Origin: Paraburkholderia elongata
GTDB lineage: Bacteria > Pseudomonadota > Gammaproteobacteria > Burkholderiales > Burkholderiaceae
Direction: 5' to 3'
Assembly: GCF_013177735.1 (NCBI RefSeq)
Contig: NZ_WOEZ01000125.1
Span: 1-45,363 of the forward strand
Length of the DNA stretch: 45,363 nucleotides
The notes beneath the pieces are model-generated. The model saw only the letters and a list, made by a program, of their open reading frames with translations. It was not told the DNA's origin and ran no database searches. The translations under genes and the position numbers were made by a program. Below are positions 1 to 8,560 of this stretch, piece after piece (the first letter of the stretch is position 1; the number at the start of each line of letters is the position of its first letter).

Positions 1-1
1 G

Positions 2-646
2 CTGATCGCCGACTACACGCGTTTCGGCCGACGCCCCGGCGAGACCTTCCGCGGCACGCTGCTCGGCTATGGCATCGCAAACATCTGGTTTTACGCGCTC
101 GGCGCGATCTACGGTCTCGCGGCAGGCGGCGGCGATGCGCTGCTGACCGGCGCGCTGGCTCAAGCGGGCGGCGGCCTCGCCCTGCTGCTGATCCTGATCG
201 ACGAAGTGGACAACGCGTTCGCCGATATCCACTCGGCAGCAGTCTCAACCGGCACGTTCTGGACGCGCGGCAGCGTGCCGTTGTTGTCGGCGGCGTTTGG
301 CGCGCTGTGCACGGCGATCGCCTTGCTCGTGCCGATGGCGAAGTATCAGAACTTCCTGCTGTTGATCGGCTCCGTGTTCGCGCCGCTGTTCGGCGTGGTG
401 CTGGTGGATCACTTCATCGTGCGCAAGCGTCGCATTGAAGCCGCCGTGCTCGGCGATGTGCGCGGGCGTTATGGCTTCTCGGGCGGCTGGCATCTGAGCG
501 CGTTCACGTCGTGGGCAATCGGGATCGCGTCGTATCAGGCGATCAATCAATGGCTGCCGGATCTTGGCGCGACGCTGCCCGCGTTGGCAATCGGCGCGGT
601 GTGTTATCTGGCGCTGGTGTCGGCTCGGAAGACTGCATACGCTTGA
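2..646 (+). CDS. NCS1-family (purine-cytosine permease type) transporter, C-terminal part
   Basis: The reading frame is already open at base 2 and ends at TGA 644-646, so the N-terminus lies outside the window. The visible 214 residues are hydrophobic membrane segments with short charged loops. A conserved-looking DEVDNAFADIHSAAVS stretch and a polar VRKRRIE loop resemble CytX/cytosine-permease-like members of the NCS1 family, which import nucleobases, hydroxymethylpyrimidine or related nitrogen compounds across the inner membrane. Without the inserted element the gene would converge on gbuA, so a guanidino or nitrogen-compound substrate is possible, but that is inference from context. The substrate cannot be read from the sequence. 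Confidence 0.75.
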   Translation: MIADYTRFGRRPGETFRGTLLGYGIANIWFYALGAIYGLAAGGGDALLTGALAQAGGGLALLLILIDEVDNAFADIHSAAVSTGTFWTRGSVPLLSAAFGALCTAIALLVPMAKYQNFLLLIGSVFAPLFGVVLVDHFIVRKRRIEAAVLGDVRGRYGFSGGWHLSAFTSWAIGIASYQAINQWLPDLGATLPALAIGAVCYLALVSARKTAYA

Positions 647-671
647 GTCGCGTAAGTATCCCTGCAATATG

Positions 672-698
672 GAAAAGGCCTGCAAATGTTATTTGGGG
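672..698 (+). repeat. Left terminal inverted repeat of the element
   Basis: Reads GAAAAGGCCTGCAAA, then T, GTTATT, TG, GGG. Its reverse complement occurs at 8643-8669 with three substitutions (T to C, TG to CA). It begins 25 bases after the permease stop codon. It is probably the recombinase-binding end. The exact crossover point cannot be seen. Confidence 0.8.
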
Positions 699-727
699 TA
701 GTTTTGGCCTAATAATTAGTCGCATCT

Positions 728-759
728 AAGCCCACTTGGACTTTCCAAGTGGGCTTTTT
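728..759 (+). terminator. Intrinsic terminator just inside the left end
   Basis: A 13-bp perfect stem (AAGCCCACTTGGA, 728-740, with its complement at 744-756) has a 3-nt loop and is followed by a short T run. It faces into the element. It would stop transcripts from the upstream permease before they reach the element operon. Confidence 0.85.
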
Positions 760-771
760 ACCACATCTTGA

Positions 772-800
772 TTGACGTTCCTCGGGGTAATATAAATACT
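772..800 (+). promoter_or_regulatory. Candidate sigma-70 promoter of the element operon
   Basis: TTGACG (772-777), a 17-base spacer and AATACT (795-800) lie between the left-end terminator and the first gene, whose ATG is at 827. A GGGGG ribosome-binding site is at 815-819. The -10 match is only 4/6, and an alternative TATAAA at 791-796 has poor spacing. Confidence 0.5.
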
Positions 801-826
801 ATTAACAAAACATTGGGGGCGACAGC

Positions 827-1264
827 ATGGCGAGCGGCAAGCAAATCGCAGAGCAGAACTTCCAAATCTTCCAGACTTGGCTGGCAAGCAAGACAGACAT
901 GGACTTCCGGCAGATGGTCAGTCGCGGGGTTCTGTCACGAAAAGAAATGGCCAAAGAATGTGGATTCGCCAAGTCCGCCCTCGACCAAAACCCTCGCATC
1001 AAGGCAGCACTCAAGGCTGTTGAAGACGGTCTGCGACAGCGTGGCATTCTGCCAGCACTCGAAAAGAAACTGCCGATTGACGGAGCTGCCCCACCGATGC
1101 GCGAGGCCGGTCCGCAACGCGCCACGCGTGATGGCGAACGCCTGAAGCGGCTAGAGCAGGAAAACGCAAGCCTGCGCGCCGAGAACGACGAGCTCAAGCG
1201 CCAACTGGAAAGGTATGTCGTGCTCCAAGAGGCCCTGTCCCTGACCGGGAGGCTACCGCGATGA
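827..1264 (+). CDS. Small HTH/coiled-coil protein, VPA1267-like
   Basis: A 145-residue soluble protein. The N-terminal half is helical, with a helix-turn-helix-like stretch around residues 41-62 (MAKECGFAKSALDQNP). Residues about 105-131 form a leucine-zipper-like coiled coil with the core LRAENDELKRQL. It resembles, from memory, the small 'VPA1267 family' proteins found beside GmtYZX modules, so a DNA-binding accessory role in the element is a reasonable inference. The ATG at 827 has a GGGGG Shine-Dalgarno 7 bases upstream. The stop overlaps the next start as ATGA, implying translational coupling to the helicase. GmtX, at the other end of the operon, carries a similar zipper with an LRAEN core. 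No function is established by the sequence alone. Confidence 0.7.
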   Translation: MASGKQIAEQNFQIFQTWLASKTDMDFRQMVSRGVLSRKEMAKECGFAKSALDQNPRIKAALKAVEDGLRQRGILPALEKKLPIDGAAPPMREAGPQRATRDGERLKRLEQENASLRAENDELKRQLERYVVLQEALSLTGRLPR

Positions 1265-3534
1265 GTGAGCAGACGCTGCGGGTATCCACCATTCGTAGCC
1301 AAAATCCGCAAGGAAAGGGCGGCTGCATCTTTACCGGCGCGCCCATCGACGGACAAGGCAATGTCCTGGATGCGCGAGCCTACTACGTTGTTCGAGCATC
1401 GAATCGGGTTCTGGGCGGCACGTCTGTGCAGGTGGGGCAGTGGTGGCGAGTCGGCGGCGACCCCACGCATAATGCCATCATCGTCAACGGTTACCACCTG
1501 ACCGAGTGGCAAATCACCGCTAGTGAGGCAGAACTGCTGCTCCCGTCAGGCGAGCACATCATTACGCTGATGGCGGAGAGCGCCGAATTCCAAGGCATCG
1601 GTTTGGTAAAGGCCCGTAAGCTCTGGGAGACGTTCGGCAGCGACTTGTACGACATTCTTGACCGGGGTGACGTCGTGTCCTTGGCTAAGATACTGACCGA
1701 AGATAGTGCACGGCAAGTCGTGTCGGCGTGGACGTTGTACGGCAACACGCGCGCCCTCCAGTGGCTACATGCCAAAGGGCTCGATCAAACGACCGGTCGT
1801 AAAGTTCTCGCATTCTTCGGGGCCGAGACACCAGAAAAGATTGAAGCGGACCCTTACCGTCTCTTGAGCTTCTGTGCAACGTGGCGACAGGTGGATAGCC
1901 TAGCCCGCCATCATTTCGGCATCGAAGAACACGATGCTCGCCGCGTCCAAGGGGCCATCGAAGAAAGCTGTTATCGCCTGTTCGGCGATGGCCATACGGT
2001 GGCTACGCGCTCCATGCTCGTAGAACGTCTAGCCACTGTGCTTGGGGAGCAGAATTCCACTTCTACCTGGCGCGACCGGATGTCGGACGCCCTGTCCAGA
2101 GGGTTGACGAACGGCAGCTATGTGATTGAGGCCGACGGCTGCCTCCGGCCCCTCGGGCCCTTTGTAATGGAAACCGAGGTGGCGCGCGCCATCGCAGACC
2201 GCCTACACCAAACGAACGCATCTCAATTGTTGTCCGACGGAGAGGTCCACACACTACTGTCGGCGTACGAGGTAAGTGAAGGCATCAGTCTCAATGACGA
2301 ACAGCGCTCCGGCATATTGACGGCTGCGGCGAATGCGTTCGCGCTAATCACCGGTGGCGCGGGGGTCGGCAAAACGACGGTTCTGAAGGCCCTCTACGAA
2401 ATCTACGACCGGGCTGGGGTTCACATCTATCAAATGGCGCTGGCCGGCCGTGCCGCAAAACGCATGCAGGAAGCGACCGCTCGCCCAGCTAGCACAATCG
2501 CCAGCTTCCTTCGAACTACACAGGCAGACTCGTTTGCTACGCCTTCTGTGGTTGTGGTGGACGAGGCCTCGATGGTCGACATCATTTCCATGAGCCGACT
2601 GTGTGGACTGCTCCCGAACCATGTTCGAATGTTGTTGGTTGGTGACCCAAATCAGTTGATGCCCGTCGGTCCCGGACTCGTCCTGCATGCTTTGACTGAA
2701 ATGCCTAGGATTCCCAACGCTAAGCTCAAGGTCGTAAAGCGTTATGGTGGCGCGATTGCCGCAGCCGCGCACGCTATCCACGGCGGAGCCTGGCCCGATT
2801 TACCAGACATCGAATCAGCGCCTATCGCATTCATTCCGTGGACGGCTTCCAGTGGGCGACATGCATCTGAACCCGACGGCACACTCGCAGATGAAGTTCT
2901 AAGGCTGTACCTGCAAAGCCCAACCAATACTCAGATTCTTTCGTCCCGCCGCAATGGCATCGACGGAACCAATGGACTCAATGCCCTGTGCCAACTACGC
3001 CTTACGGCAAATTCTAGGCCTCTCCGCCTTTGGAGCAGCGAGTACGCTATGTATGTTCACACGGGCTTCCATCTGGGAGACCCCTTGCTCTGCACTCGCA
3101 ACCTTTGGGAATGGGGTCTGCAGAATGGTTCGCTCGGGAAGCTAGCGCAGATTGAAGACGAACCACGCCTTATCCGGGACGATGACGGTACGGAGAAAGG
3201 ATATGCCTTGGCATGGGTCGAATGGGATGACGGGGAACGCAGACCGATATTCGAAGGGATGCTCGATGACCTGGAACTCGGCTATGCAATCACCGTGCAC
3301 AAGGCTCAGGGTTCGCAATGGGAACGCATCCTCATACCCATTACTGGCAATCGACTGCTCGACCGCACTTTAATCTACACAGCCGTCACGAGAGCCCAGT
3401 GGCAAGTAATTCTCGTTGGTGATGAGGCCGCCGCTAGGCGGGCCGTTGAAGCCGTGCCGAGGGCGCGCCATCGACGAGTGGCATTGGGCGCTACCGTGGC
3501 TGACCAGTTGGCTATCGCAGAGGGCACGACATGA
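1261..3534 (+). CDS. RecD-like superfamily 1 DNA helicase
   Basis: 757 residues. The N-terminal third has helix-hairpin-helix-like repeats (GIGLVKARKLWETFG and following), as in RecD2/TraA-type SF1B helicases. The Walker A motif GGAGVGKT spans residues 365-372, Walker B is VVVDEAS with D434-E435, then comes LLVGDPNQLMPVGPG. The UvrD-like C-terminal lobe has ITVHKAQGSQW (H680) and AVTRAQ (T710-R711). It should be an ATP-driven 5'-3' translocase on DNA. A GGGAGG Shine-Dalgarno (1247-1252) supports the ATG at 1261. The start overlaps the upstream stop and the stop overlaps gmtY (both ATGA), so it is made together with the recombinases. It may act in excision or replication of the element, or be cargo such as anti-phage defence. 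The sequence does not decide. No nuclease motif was seen. Confidence 0.88.
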   Translation: MSEQTLRVSTIRSQNPQGKGGCIFTGAPIDGQGNVLDARAYYVVRASNRVLGGTSVQVGQWWRVGGDPTHNAIIVNGYHLTEWQITASEAELLLPSGEHIITLMAESAEFQGIGLVKARKLWETFGSDLYDILDRGDVVSLAKILTEDSARQVVSAWTLYGNTRALQWLHAKGLDQTTGRKVLAFFGAETPEKIEADPYRLLSFCATWRQVDSLARHHFGIEEHDARRVQGAIEESCYRLFGDGHTVATRSMLVERLATVLGEQNSTSTWRDRMSDALSRGLTNGSYVIEADGCLRPLGPFVMETEVARAIADRLHQTNASQLLSDGEVHTLLSAYEVSEGISLNDEQRSGILTAAANAFALITGGAGVGKTTVLKALYEIYDRAGVHIYQMALAGRAAKRMQEATARPASTIASFLRTTQADSFATPSVVVVDEASMVDIISMSRLCGLLPNHVRMLLVGDPNQLMPVGPGLVLHALTEMPRIPNAKLKVVKRYGGAIAAAAHAIHGGAWPDLPDIESAPIAFIPWTASSGRHASEPDGTLADEVLRLYLQSPTNTQILSSRRNGIDGTNGLNALCQLRLTANSRPLRLWSSEYAMYVHTGFHLGDPLLCTRNLWEWGLQNGSLGKLAQIEDEPRLIRDDDGTEKGYALAWVEWDDGERRPIFEGMLDDLELGYAITVHKAQGSQWERILIPITGNRLLDRTLIYTAVTRAQWQVILVGDEAAARRAVEAVPRARHRRVALGATVADQLAIAEGTT

Positions 3535-5024
3535 CTCACGTCCGTGTCCCCGCCCGGGTTGTGACCGACGACACCGGTATAAGAGCCGAGATTCCGGCGA
3601 TTCTGGTCGAGGAAGGTGGCCAATGTATCGCGCTCGAACCAGTGGTGGACTACTTGCTTGCCAACTATCAGGCAAGGAGCCTCGCTTGGATGAACAAGCT
3701 GTGCCAAGTTGTGGAAATGCTTCTCGACTACGTGGCAGCGAATCATGCGTACTTTGACAAGCCCGAAGACTTGTTCGAAACGTTCACCCAACGAGTTTAT
3801 ACCGGCACCATTGGCGACGACGGTCGGGACCCAAGCAATCTCTACTGGTTCCCCAAACGCACGAAGACTGCCAAGCAACTATTAACCATGCTGAGCGAGT
3901 TCTCGGACTGGATGCACAAGAAATATGGTGCCATCCCCCTCAATCCGTGGCGCGAGGCTACTATCTTCGAGCAACGTCTGAACTGGGCTGCGTTTATCAA
4001 CAAGTCACAACGCTCTTTTCTCGGGCACCTTGATAGCTACGCGGATGCAGCTGCGGCCGCCAAGCAGGCGCGCAATACACGCCAGCGTAGGGCACCAACG
4101 GGTGACCACGGGGAGACCAAGGCATTTCCCGACGACCGCTTTATGGAACTCTTGTTTGTGGGGTTTACTGTGCCCGGCAAGCAAGACAGCCCCGATATTG
4201 TCGAGCGTTACGATTGGCGTGGCATCTGTATCACAATACTTCTGCATTGGGGCGGTTTGCGTGTTTCGGAGCCATTTCACCTTTGGGTCGGTGATATTAC
4301 GAGCGACCCGCTGAAGCCGGACGAAGCTTACGTCCGCGTCTACCATCCAATTGACGGCGCTGCTCCAAAAGATTTCCGAGGACCTGATGGACGGTACTTG
4401 CCTAATCGGGAGGCTTATCTTCAGGCTCGCTACCCGGGCTATCGCCCGCGCCACAGAGAGACAGGAAACCGCAAGTCCGGCTGGAAGAATCCGAAGCTAG
4501 ATGATACGACGCAGAACTTTATGCACGTCCATTGGCTGCCAGCCGGTATTGGCGGCCGCCTTTTCATGCAAGCGTGGAAGCTATATATGTATCAGCGCAT
4601 GCGTGCAAGGATTGGGGCAGACCGGCATCCATTTCTATTCGTGTCGTTCCGGAGCCTTCAGCACGGAGAACCTTACACGATAGACGCCTACCGGGATGCC
4701 CATGCTCGCGCGGTGCGCCGCATCGGCCTTACACCCGCGAAAATGAACGGTACGACCGAGCATGGCCATCGCCATGCATACGGTCAGCGCGCCAGGCGTG
4801 GCGCAGTTGACAACATCGTTACCCAGAAGGGCATGCATCACAAGTCCATCGAATCCCAAGCCGTTTACACCGAGCCGTCCATTTCGGAAGTTACTGCTGC
4901 GCTGGAAAAGGCGAATGAAACCCTGTCCTCCGGACAGTCGCTCCCAATGGTGCCAGACCTCGAGACCTTAGTGTCGGCAGTGAAGAAAAAGCAATCCGGA
5001 AATCTCACGAAGAAGGGCAGATAG
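3531..5024 (+). CDS. gmtY: Tyrosine recombinase of the trio (GmtY-type)
   Basis: 497 residues. The C-terminal catalytic fold of the phage-integrase family is visible: the first arginine in GGLRVSEPFHL (R244), the H-x-x-R box in TEHGHRHAYG (H411, R414), a later histidine pair in GMHHKS (436-437), and the nucleophile candidate Y446 in ESQAVYTEPS. The N-terminal 170 residues look like a SAM-like/core-binding helical domain. It would cut and rejoin DNA at the element ends with GmtZ. Its ATG overlaps the helicase stop, and it is followed 2 bases later by gmtZ. The name is assigned from the trio architecture and recalled family sequences. The tyrosine recombinase assignment itself rests on the visible motifs. 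Confidence 0.85.
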   Translation: MTHVRVPARVVTDDTGIRAEIPAILVEEGGQCIALEPVVDYLLANYQARSLAWMNKLCQVVEMLLDYVAANHAYFDKPEDLFETFTQRVYTGTIGDDGRDPSNLYWFPKRTKTAKQLLTMLSEFSDWMHKKYGAIPLNPWREATIFEQRLNWAAFINKSQRSFLGHLDSYADAAAAAKQARNTRQRRAPTGDHGETKAFPDDRFMELLFVGFTVPGKQDSPDIVERYDWRGICITILLHWGGLRVSEPFHLWVGDITSDPLKPDEAYVRVYHPIDGAAPKDFRGPDGRYLPNREAYLQARYPGYRPRHRETGNRKSGWKNPKLDDTTQNFMHVHWLPAGIGGRLFMQAWKLYMYQRMRARIGADRHPFLFVSFRSLQHGEPYTIDAYRDAHARAVRRIGLTPAKMNGTTEHGHRHAYGQRARRGAVDNIVTQKGMHHKSIESQAVYTEPSISEVTAALEKANETLSSGQSLPMVPDLETLVSAVKKKQSGNLTKKGR

Positions 5025-5026
5025 CG

Positions 5027-7624
5027 ATGACAAGCAATAACGACAAGGTCAAAATGAAAAGAATTCGCGGGGCCTCAAAAGATGCTGAGTGTCGCTACGC
5101 CACAGCGCTTGACCCGAAGCTAGAGCAATGGAGAGTCTTGGCAGCGGAGTGGCTCGCTACCATAAAGGAAGGAAAATCCCACGCGATGGCGGCTCTGAGA
5201 ATATTCTTAGTCGACTATGTACATGAAGGGGGCCTGGACGTGGAGCCGGCAAACTTTCTCCGTCGGAATAACTCGGCTCCTTGCATCTACGAACGCTGCC
5301 TTTCCCGCTTTAAAACGAAACGTCAAATCGCCCTACATTTCACGAAAATATCCGACTTCATTGACTACGTTCTGAATAGTTATTTTTCGGTAGACGATGA
5401 CGATGGCAATCGTGTAACTTCCCCTGCCTTCGGGAATCCAATTCCATCGCTTCCCGATGCGATGCATTCCAACCATGCAAGTGGAAAAAACGACGAGTCC
5501 AACAAGCTCGTTTTGCCTCATTATTTCATCACACGACTACGTCGACTGCTGTGCCCTGTCCAAGCGAAGAACTTCGCTGATTGGAGTTGGGCACAATCAG
5601 CGGAAGAGAGGACTGGTTGGTTTGTCGTGCCAGTCGACAACATAGATAAGACCGACCCAGACTGTGTCTGGCGGCAACGCGTGACGTCCGAGCACGAGCG
5701 AAGCACCCATGGCTATGGCGAATTGGTGTTTGAGATGTGGAGCCCCGCACGAGCGGTGGCGCTCTATCTGAAGCTGCAATTGCCCCTGCGAACGTTCCAA
5801 GTGCGCATGCTCGATAGCGGGGAGGCGGACACTCATCGCTACGTGAAGGGGGAATGGGTAAAAAACACAAGTCAGTTGGCGAAAGGGCATGTTAAAAATC
5901 CTTGGCGGCACGGTGTCTTCCGCCAGATGACAGATGACATCAAACATCGCCAAATGACGGGGTTGTTTATCAATACCAACAAGACCGCCGACAAGGGGAA
6001 GGACGAGTGGAGCAAAGGCTATTCGATTCCATGGGAGCACCCTGATGTGCTGTTTTGGCTAGAAAAACTCAGAGATTGGCAAGAAAAATACAATCCGATT
6101 TCGGCCCCGGTGGCGTGGACGGACCTCGAACGCAAGCACATCGGCAAGACAAAATCCGACGTGCAACTGAAAGCCATGGGCTCCACTTGCTTCTTGTTTC
6201 GTGATGCCGCTGCCCATGGCTCGGACAAAGCGAAGCCCGTTGCGGCACAATCCGTCCTTGACTCCCTTTGGTACAAGTTACTGGCCACTTTAGAGGAGCA
6301 CTGCAAGGCGGAGCAGCTTCATGACCTAGCTGACAAACCCCTGATATTTGTAAGGAGAGACACTCTCTTAACGACCTATTACCCACTGCACGCGCTGCGG
6401 GTCTCGCTCATTACCGCATATGCGCTGGAAGGTGGTGTGCCCATGTCCATTCTGTCGAAATGCATCGCTGGGCACGCAAGACTGGTGATGACGCTCTACT
6501 ACACGAAAGCTGGAATTACCTATTGCACTGAGACCATGGACGCGGCCACCAAGCGCCTGATGGTGGCTGAGCAGGAAAACTATGCGCGCTGGTTGAAGGA
6601 CAAAACCTACCAGCAATTGGAAGCACACGGTGCGTACCACGACCCGGCCGCGATTTCCGCGATGATGCTGGCGATGCAGTGCGGGGCGAGCCTAACAAAG
6701 GACGACAAGGGTTTTTGCCCGAAGGGAGGATGGGGGTGCGACTCGGGTGGCGTGTACGTCAACGAGGATACCGGCACCGTGACGTACGGCGAGGTGCCGG
6801 GCTATCCCCAGAAGAACTGTCCGCGATGCCGCTGGTTTTTTACCGGTCCGGCCTTTCTCGATGGGCTGAACAACCACTGGAACAACATCCAGTTGCAAAT
6901 GGGCGATGTCGGTGAGCGCATCGTGAAGTTGGAAGGCCAGATTACCGCGTTGGAGGACGAAGTATTCGAATGCCAAGAAAATGACCGACCGTTTCTGGAA
7001 CAAGACAAGCTTAATACACTGCGTAAAATCCATCAGAGCGAGTATGAGAAGAACAACAAATATGCTGAAGACTCGAGCGCTACCTTTCGGCTCATAGCCA
7101 AGTGCACGGTATTGGCCACGAGTGGGTCACAAAGTGATGGCGTCCAGTTGGTTGCTGTTGGCGGCTCGCAGGATGTGCGCGTGGCTATCGACGAATGCGA
7201 TAGATTGCGTCAAGTGCTCACCTCCGTCGCGGGCTCTACTGTGTACCCGGAGCACGACGTGAGTAAGGCCATCCTGCAAGCTGGCAAGGCCTTTGACATG
7301 ATGTTGGCGCGTAATGGCAAGGAACCCATTCTGTTCCGCCTCCCGGACGACGAGCTTACTTCGGTGGTTCAACACATCACAAGGCTGCTCGCCGCTGAAG
7401 CCGGCAGCATCAAGGATGCTCTCCCCTTTGTTGAGGGCGCACGTCAGCTTGCGGAGCTTGGCTTGGACCTGAACATGGAACAATTGGCACACGAGATGGC
7501 AATGGGCCAGGTCGTGGAATTGGCAGAGACTCAACTGCTCGCAACTTCGATAAAGGTTCCTCGCTCTTTGCAGCATGCCGCGCCTGAGGGAACCATGGAG
7601 GCAGATGCCAATGTCACCGAATAA
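5027..7624 (+). CDS. gmtZ: Large tyrosine-recombinase-like protein of the trio (GmtZ-type)
   Basis: 865 residues. A candidate catalytic set is present: R255 in LPLRTFQVR, H-x-x-R in HALRVSL (H455, R458), H483 in AGHARL, and a Tyr pair Y491/Y492 in MTLYYTKAG. Unlike ordinary integrases, about 370 residues follow the tyrosine. They hold four cysteines placed like a zinc site (C564, C571, C598, C601 in CPKGGWGC and NCPRCRWF), then a charged coiled-coil segment near residues 620-670. The length and layout match GmtZ/VPA1269-type proteins as I recall them. It starts 2 bases after the gmtY stop and ends 14 bases inside gmtX. It probably forms a hetero-recombinase with GmtY. The respective roles are unknown from sequence. 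Confidence 0.82.
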   Translation: MTSNNDKVKMKRIRGASKDAECRYATALDPKLEQWRVLAAEWLATIKEGKSHAMAALRIFLVDYVHEGGLDVEPANFLRRNNSAPCIYERCLSRFKTKRQIALHFTKISDFIDYVLNSYFSVDDDDGNRVTSPAFGNPIPSLPDAMHSNHASGKNDESNKLVLPHYFITRLRRLLCPVQAKNFADWSWAQSAEERTGWFVVPVDNIDKTDPDCVWRQRVTSEHERSTHGYGELVFEMWSPARAVALYLKLQLPLRTFQVRMLDSGEADTHRYVKGEWVKNTSQLAKGHVKNPWRHGVFRQMTDDIKHRQMTGLFINTNKTADKGKDEWSKGYSIPWEHPDVLFWLEKLRDWQEKYNPISAPVAWTDLERKHIGKTKSDVQLKAMGSTCFLFRDAAAHGSDKAKPVAAQSVLDSLWYKLLATLEEHCKAEQLHDLADKPLIFVRRDTLLTTYYPLHALRVSLITAYALEGGVPMSILSKCIAGHARLVMTLYYTKAGITYCTETMDAATKRLMVAEQENYARWLKDKTYQQLEAHGAYHDPAAISAMMLAMQCGASLTKDDKGFCPKGGWGCDSGGVYVNEDTGTVTYGEVPGYPQKNCPRCRWFFTGPAFLDGLNNHWNNIQLQMGDVGERIVKLEGQITALEDEVFECQENDRPFLEQDKLNTLRKIHQSEYEKNNKYAEDSSATFRLIAKCTVLATSGSQSDGVQLVAVGGSQDVRVAIDECDRLRQVLTSVAGSTVYPEHDVSKAILQAGKAFDMMLARNGKEPILFRLPDDELTSVVQHITRLLAAEAGSIKDALPFVEGARQLAELGLDLNMEQLAHEMAMGQVVELAETQLLATSIKVPRSLQHAAPEGTMEADANVTE

Positions 7625-8276
7625 GCTAACCCCCGAGGATGTGCTGGCAGCGTTGAAGCGGGATGCCACCAATCGCACCCAACAATCACTGGAGCTTATT
7701 CATACCCTCTGCAAGGAGCAGTATGAAGCTGGCAACCTTGATTTCTCTGTCGCAACTATTGGTCGGCTATCGGCGGCACGCGGGGGGCCTTCCACCCAGG
7801 CAATCCGTAATGCGACGGGGGAGCATTATCGGGCTTTGCTGAAGGCCTGGGCCAACCATGTAGATGGCGCTTCCCGGAAGCCGGCCGTTAGACCAGAGCC
7901 CGGCGTGGCTGACGATGTGCTGGCCATGATACCGGACCCTTCGGTGCGTGCTGTCGTTGGGAGCTTCCTCGCCGAGAATCGCAAACTCAGGGCTGAGAAC
8001 ACGTTACTGAAAAGCCAAGCCCAAGTCGTGATTGACCGACGCCCAAGTTCCTCGATGTCGGCACCGACATCTCCGTCTGGTGTTCAAGTGCTACCAGCAA
8101 TGAGTACGCTCTTGCCTTTGGAGGTGGAGGCGCTGCGGCATGCTATCTCTAAGGAGTTGCTCGACAAGATGGGCTGGAGCGTTGACGCGAAAACTGGCCG
8201 AGTGTCGAAGAACGAGCATGCCATCTTCAGAGCTGGGTTCGCCACCGCTATTAAGAAGGTCTTGAATGCGGTGTAG
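7611..8276 (+). CDS. gmtX: Small DNA-binding partner of the trio (GmtX-type)
   Basis: 221 residues. The start at ATG 7611 is chosen because GGAGG at 7597-7601 is 9 bases upstream; the in-frame ATG at 7605 is too close. The N-terminal part contains FSVATIGRLSAARGG followed by GPSTQAIRNATGEHYRALL, a helix-turn-helix-like region typical of GmtX proteins. Residues 118-137 form a short leucine zipper (LAENRKLRAENTLLKSQ), and residues about 165-215 are helical. It overlaps the end of gmtZ by 14 bases, so it is translationally coupled. By analogy with TnpC of Tn554 it may help the recombinases choose or bind ends, but that is inference. Confidence 0.8.
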   Translation: MSPNKLTPEDVLAALKRDATNRTQQSLELIHTLCKEQYEAGNLDFSVATIGRLSAARGGPSTQAIRNATGEHYRALLKAWANHVDGASRKPAVRPEPGVADDVLAMIPDPSVRAVVGSFLAENRKLRAENTLLKSQAQVVIDRRPSSSMSAPTSPSGVQVLPAMSTLLPLEVEALRHAISKELLDKMGWSVDAKTGRVSKNEHAIFRAGFATAIKKVLNAV

Positions 8277-8327
8277 CTCCGTCTACGCGTCGGGCAGGTG
8301 GGAAGAAAGGTTCTAGAGCGGCGGGCA

Positions 8328-8468
8328 GTCAAGAGCACCGTGGAATAAATGGAAGGGGCCCACGCTTGCGTGGGAAGGATTCCGTTTATGCCGCGAAAGG
8401 CTCTTGACGGACCGGAGCGGCTCACGCTCATGGCTGCTGGGGGTGGGTTGGTTGTTGAACCCACCCCC
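8328..8468. other. Strongly folded non-coding tail of the element
   Basis: No convincing gene lies between the gmtX stop and the right repeat (8277-8642), but the DNA is full of complementary segments. GTCAAGAGC (8328-8336) pairs with 8400-8408. Nested inside, 8345-8354 pairs with 8380-8389 (one G-U), and CCCACG/CGTGGG closes a 4-nt CTTG loop within 8359-8374. A second hairpin pairs 8439-8449 perfectly with 8458-8468 around an 8-nt loop and can extend three pairs further. This could be an RNA, a single-strand-recognised DNA site, or part of the recombination end. No family is recognised. Confidence 0.5.
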
Positions 8469-8527
8469 GGCTGCCCAACGGCGAGTGCGGGGTTGCAGGA
8501 GCGAAGCCCACGAATCCGTTCACAAAG

Positions 8528-8560
8528 AAAAACCCCCACTCACATTCGCAAGCGGGGTTT
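8528..8560 (-). terminator. Inward-facing terminator near the right end
   Basis: Read on the minus strand, AAACCCC (from 8560-8554) pairs with GGGGTTT (8536-8530) and runs on into TTTTT. The loop is long at 17 nt. It lies inside the right repeat and would stop transcripts arriving from gbuA. Confidence 0.55.

Noticed and set aside
8328..8468. Retron-like or integron attC-like RNA/DNA structure
   Set aside because: No reverse transcriptase or integron integrase is present and no conserved core sites were recognised; kept only as an unassigned structure.
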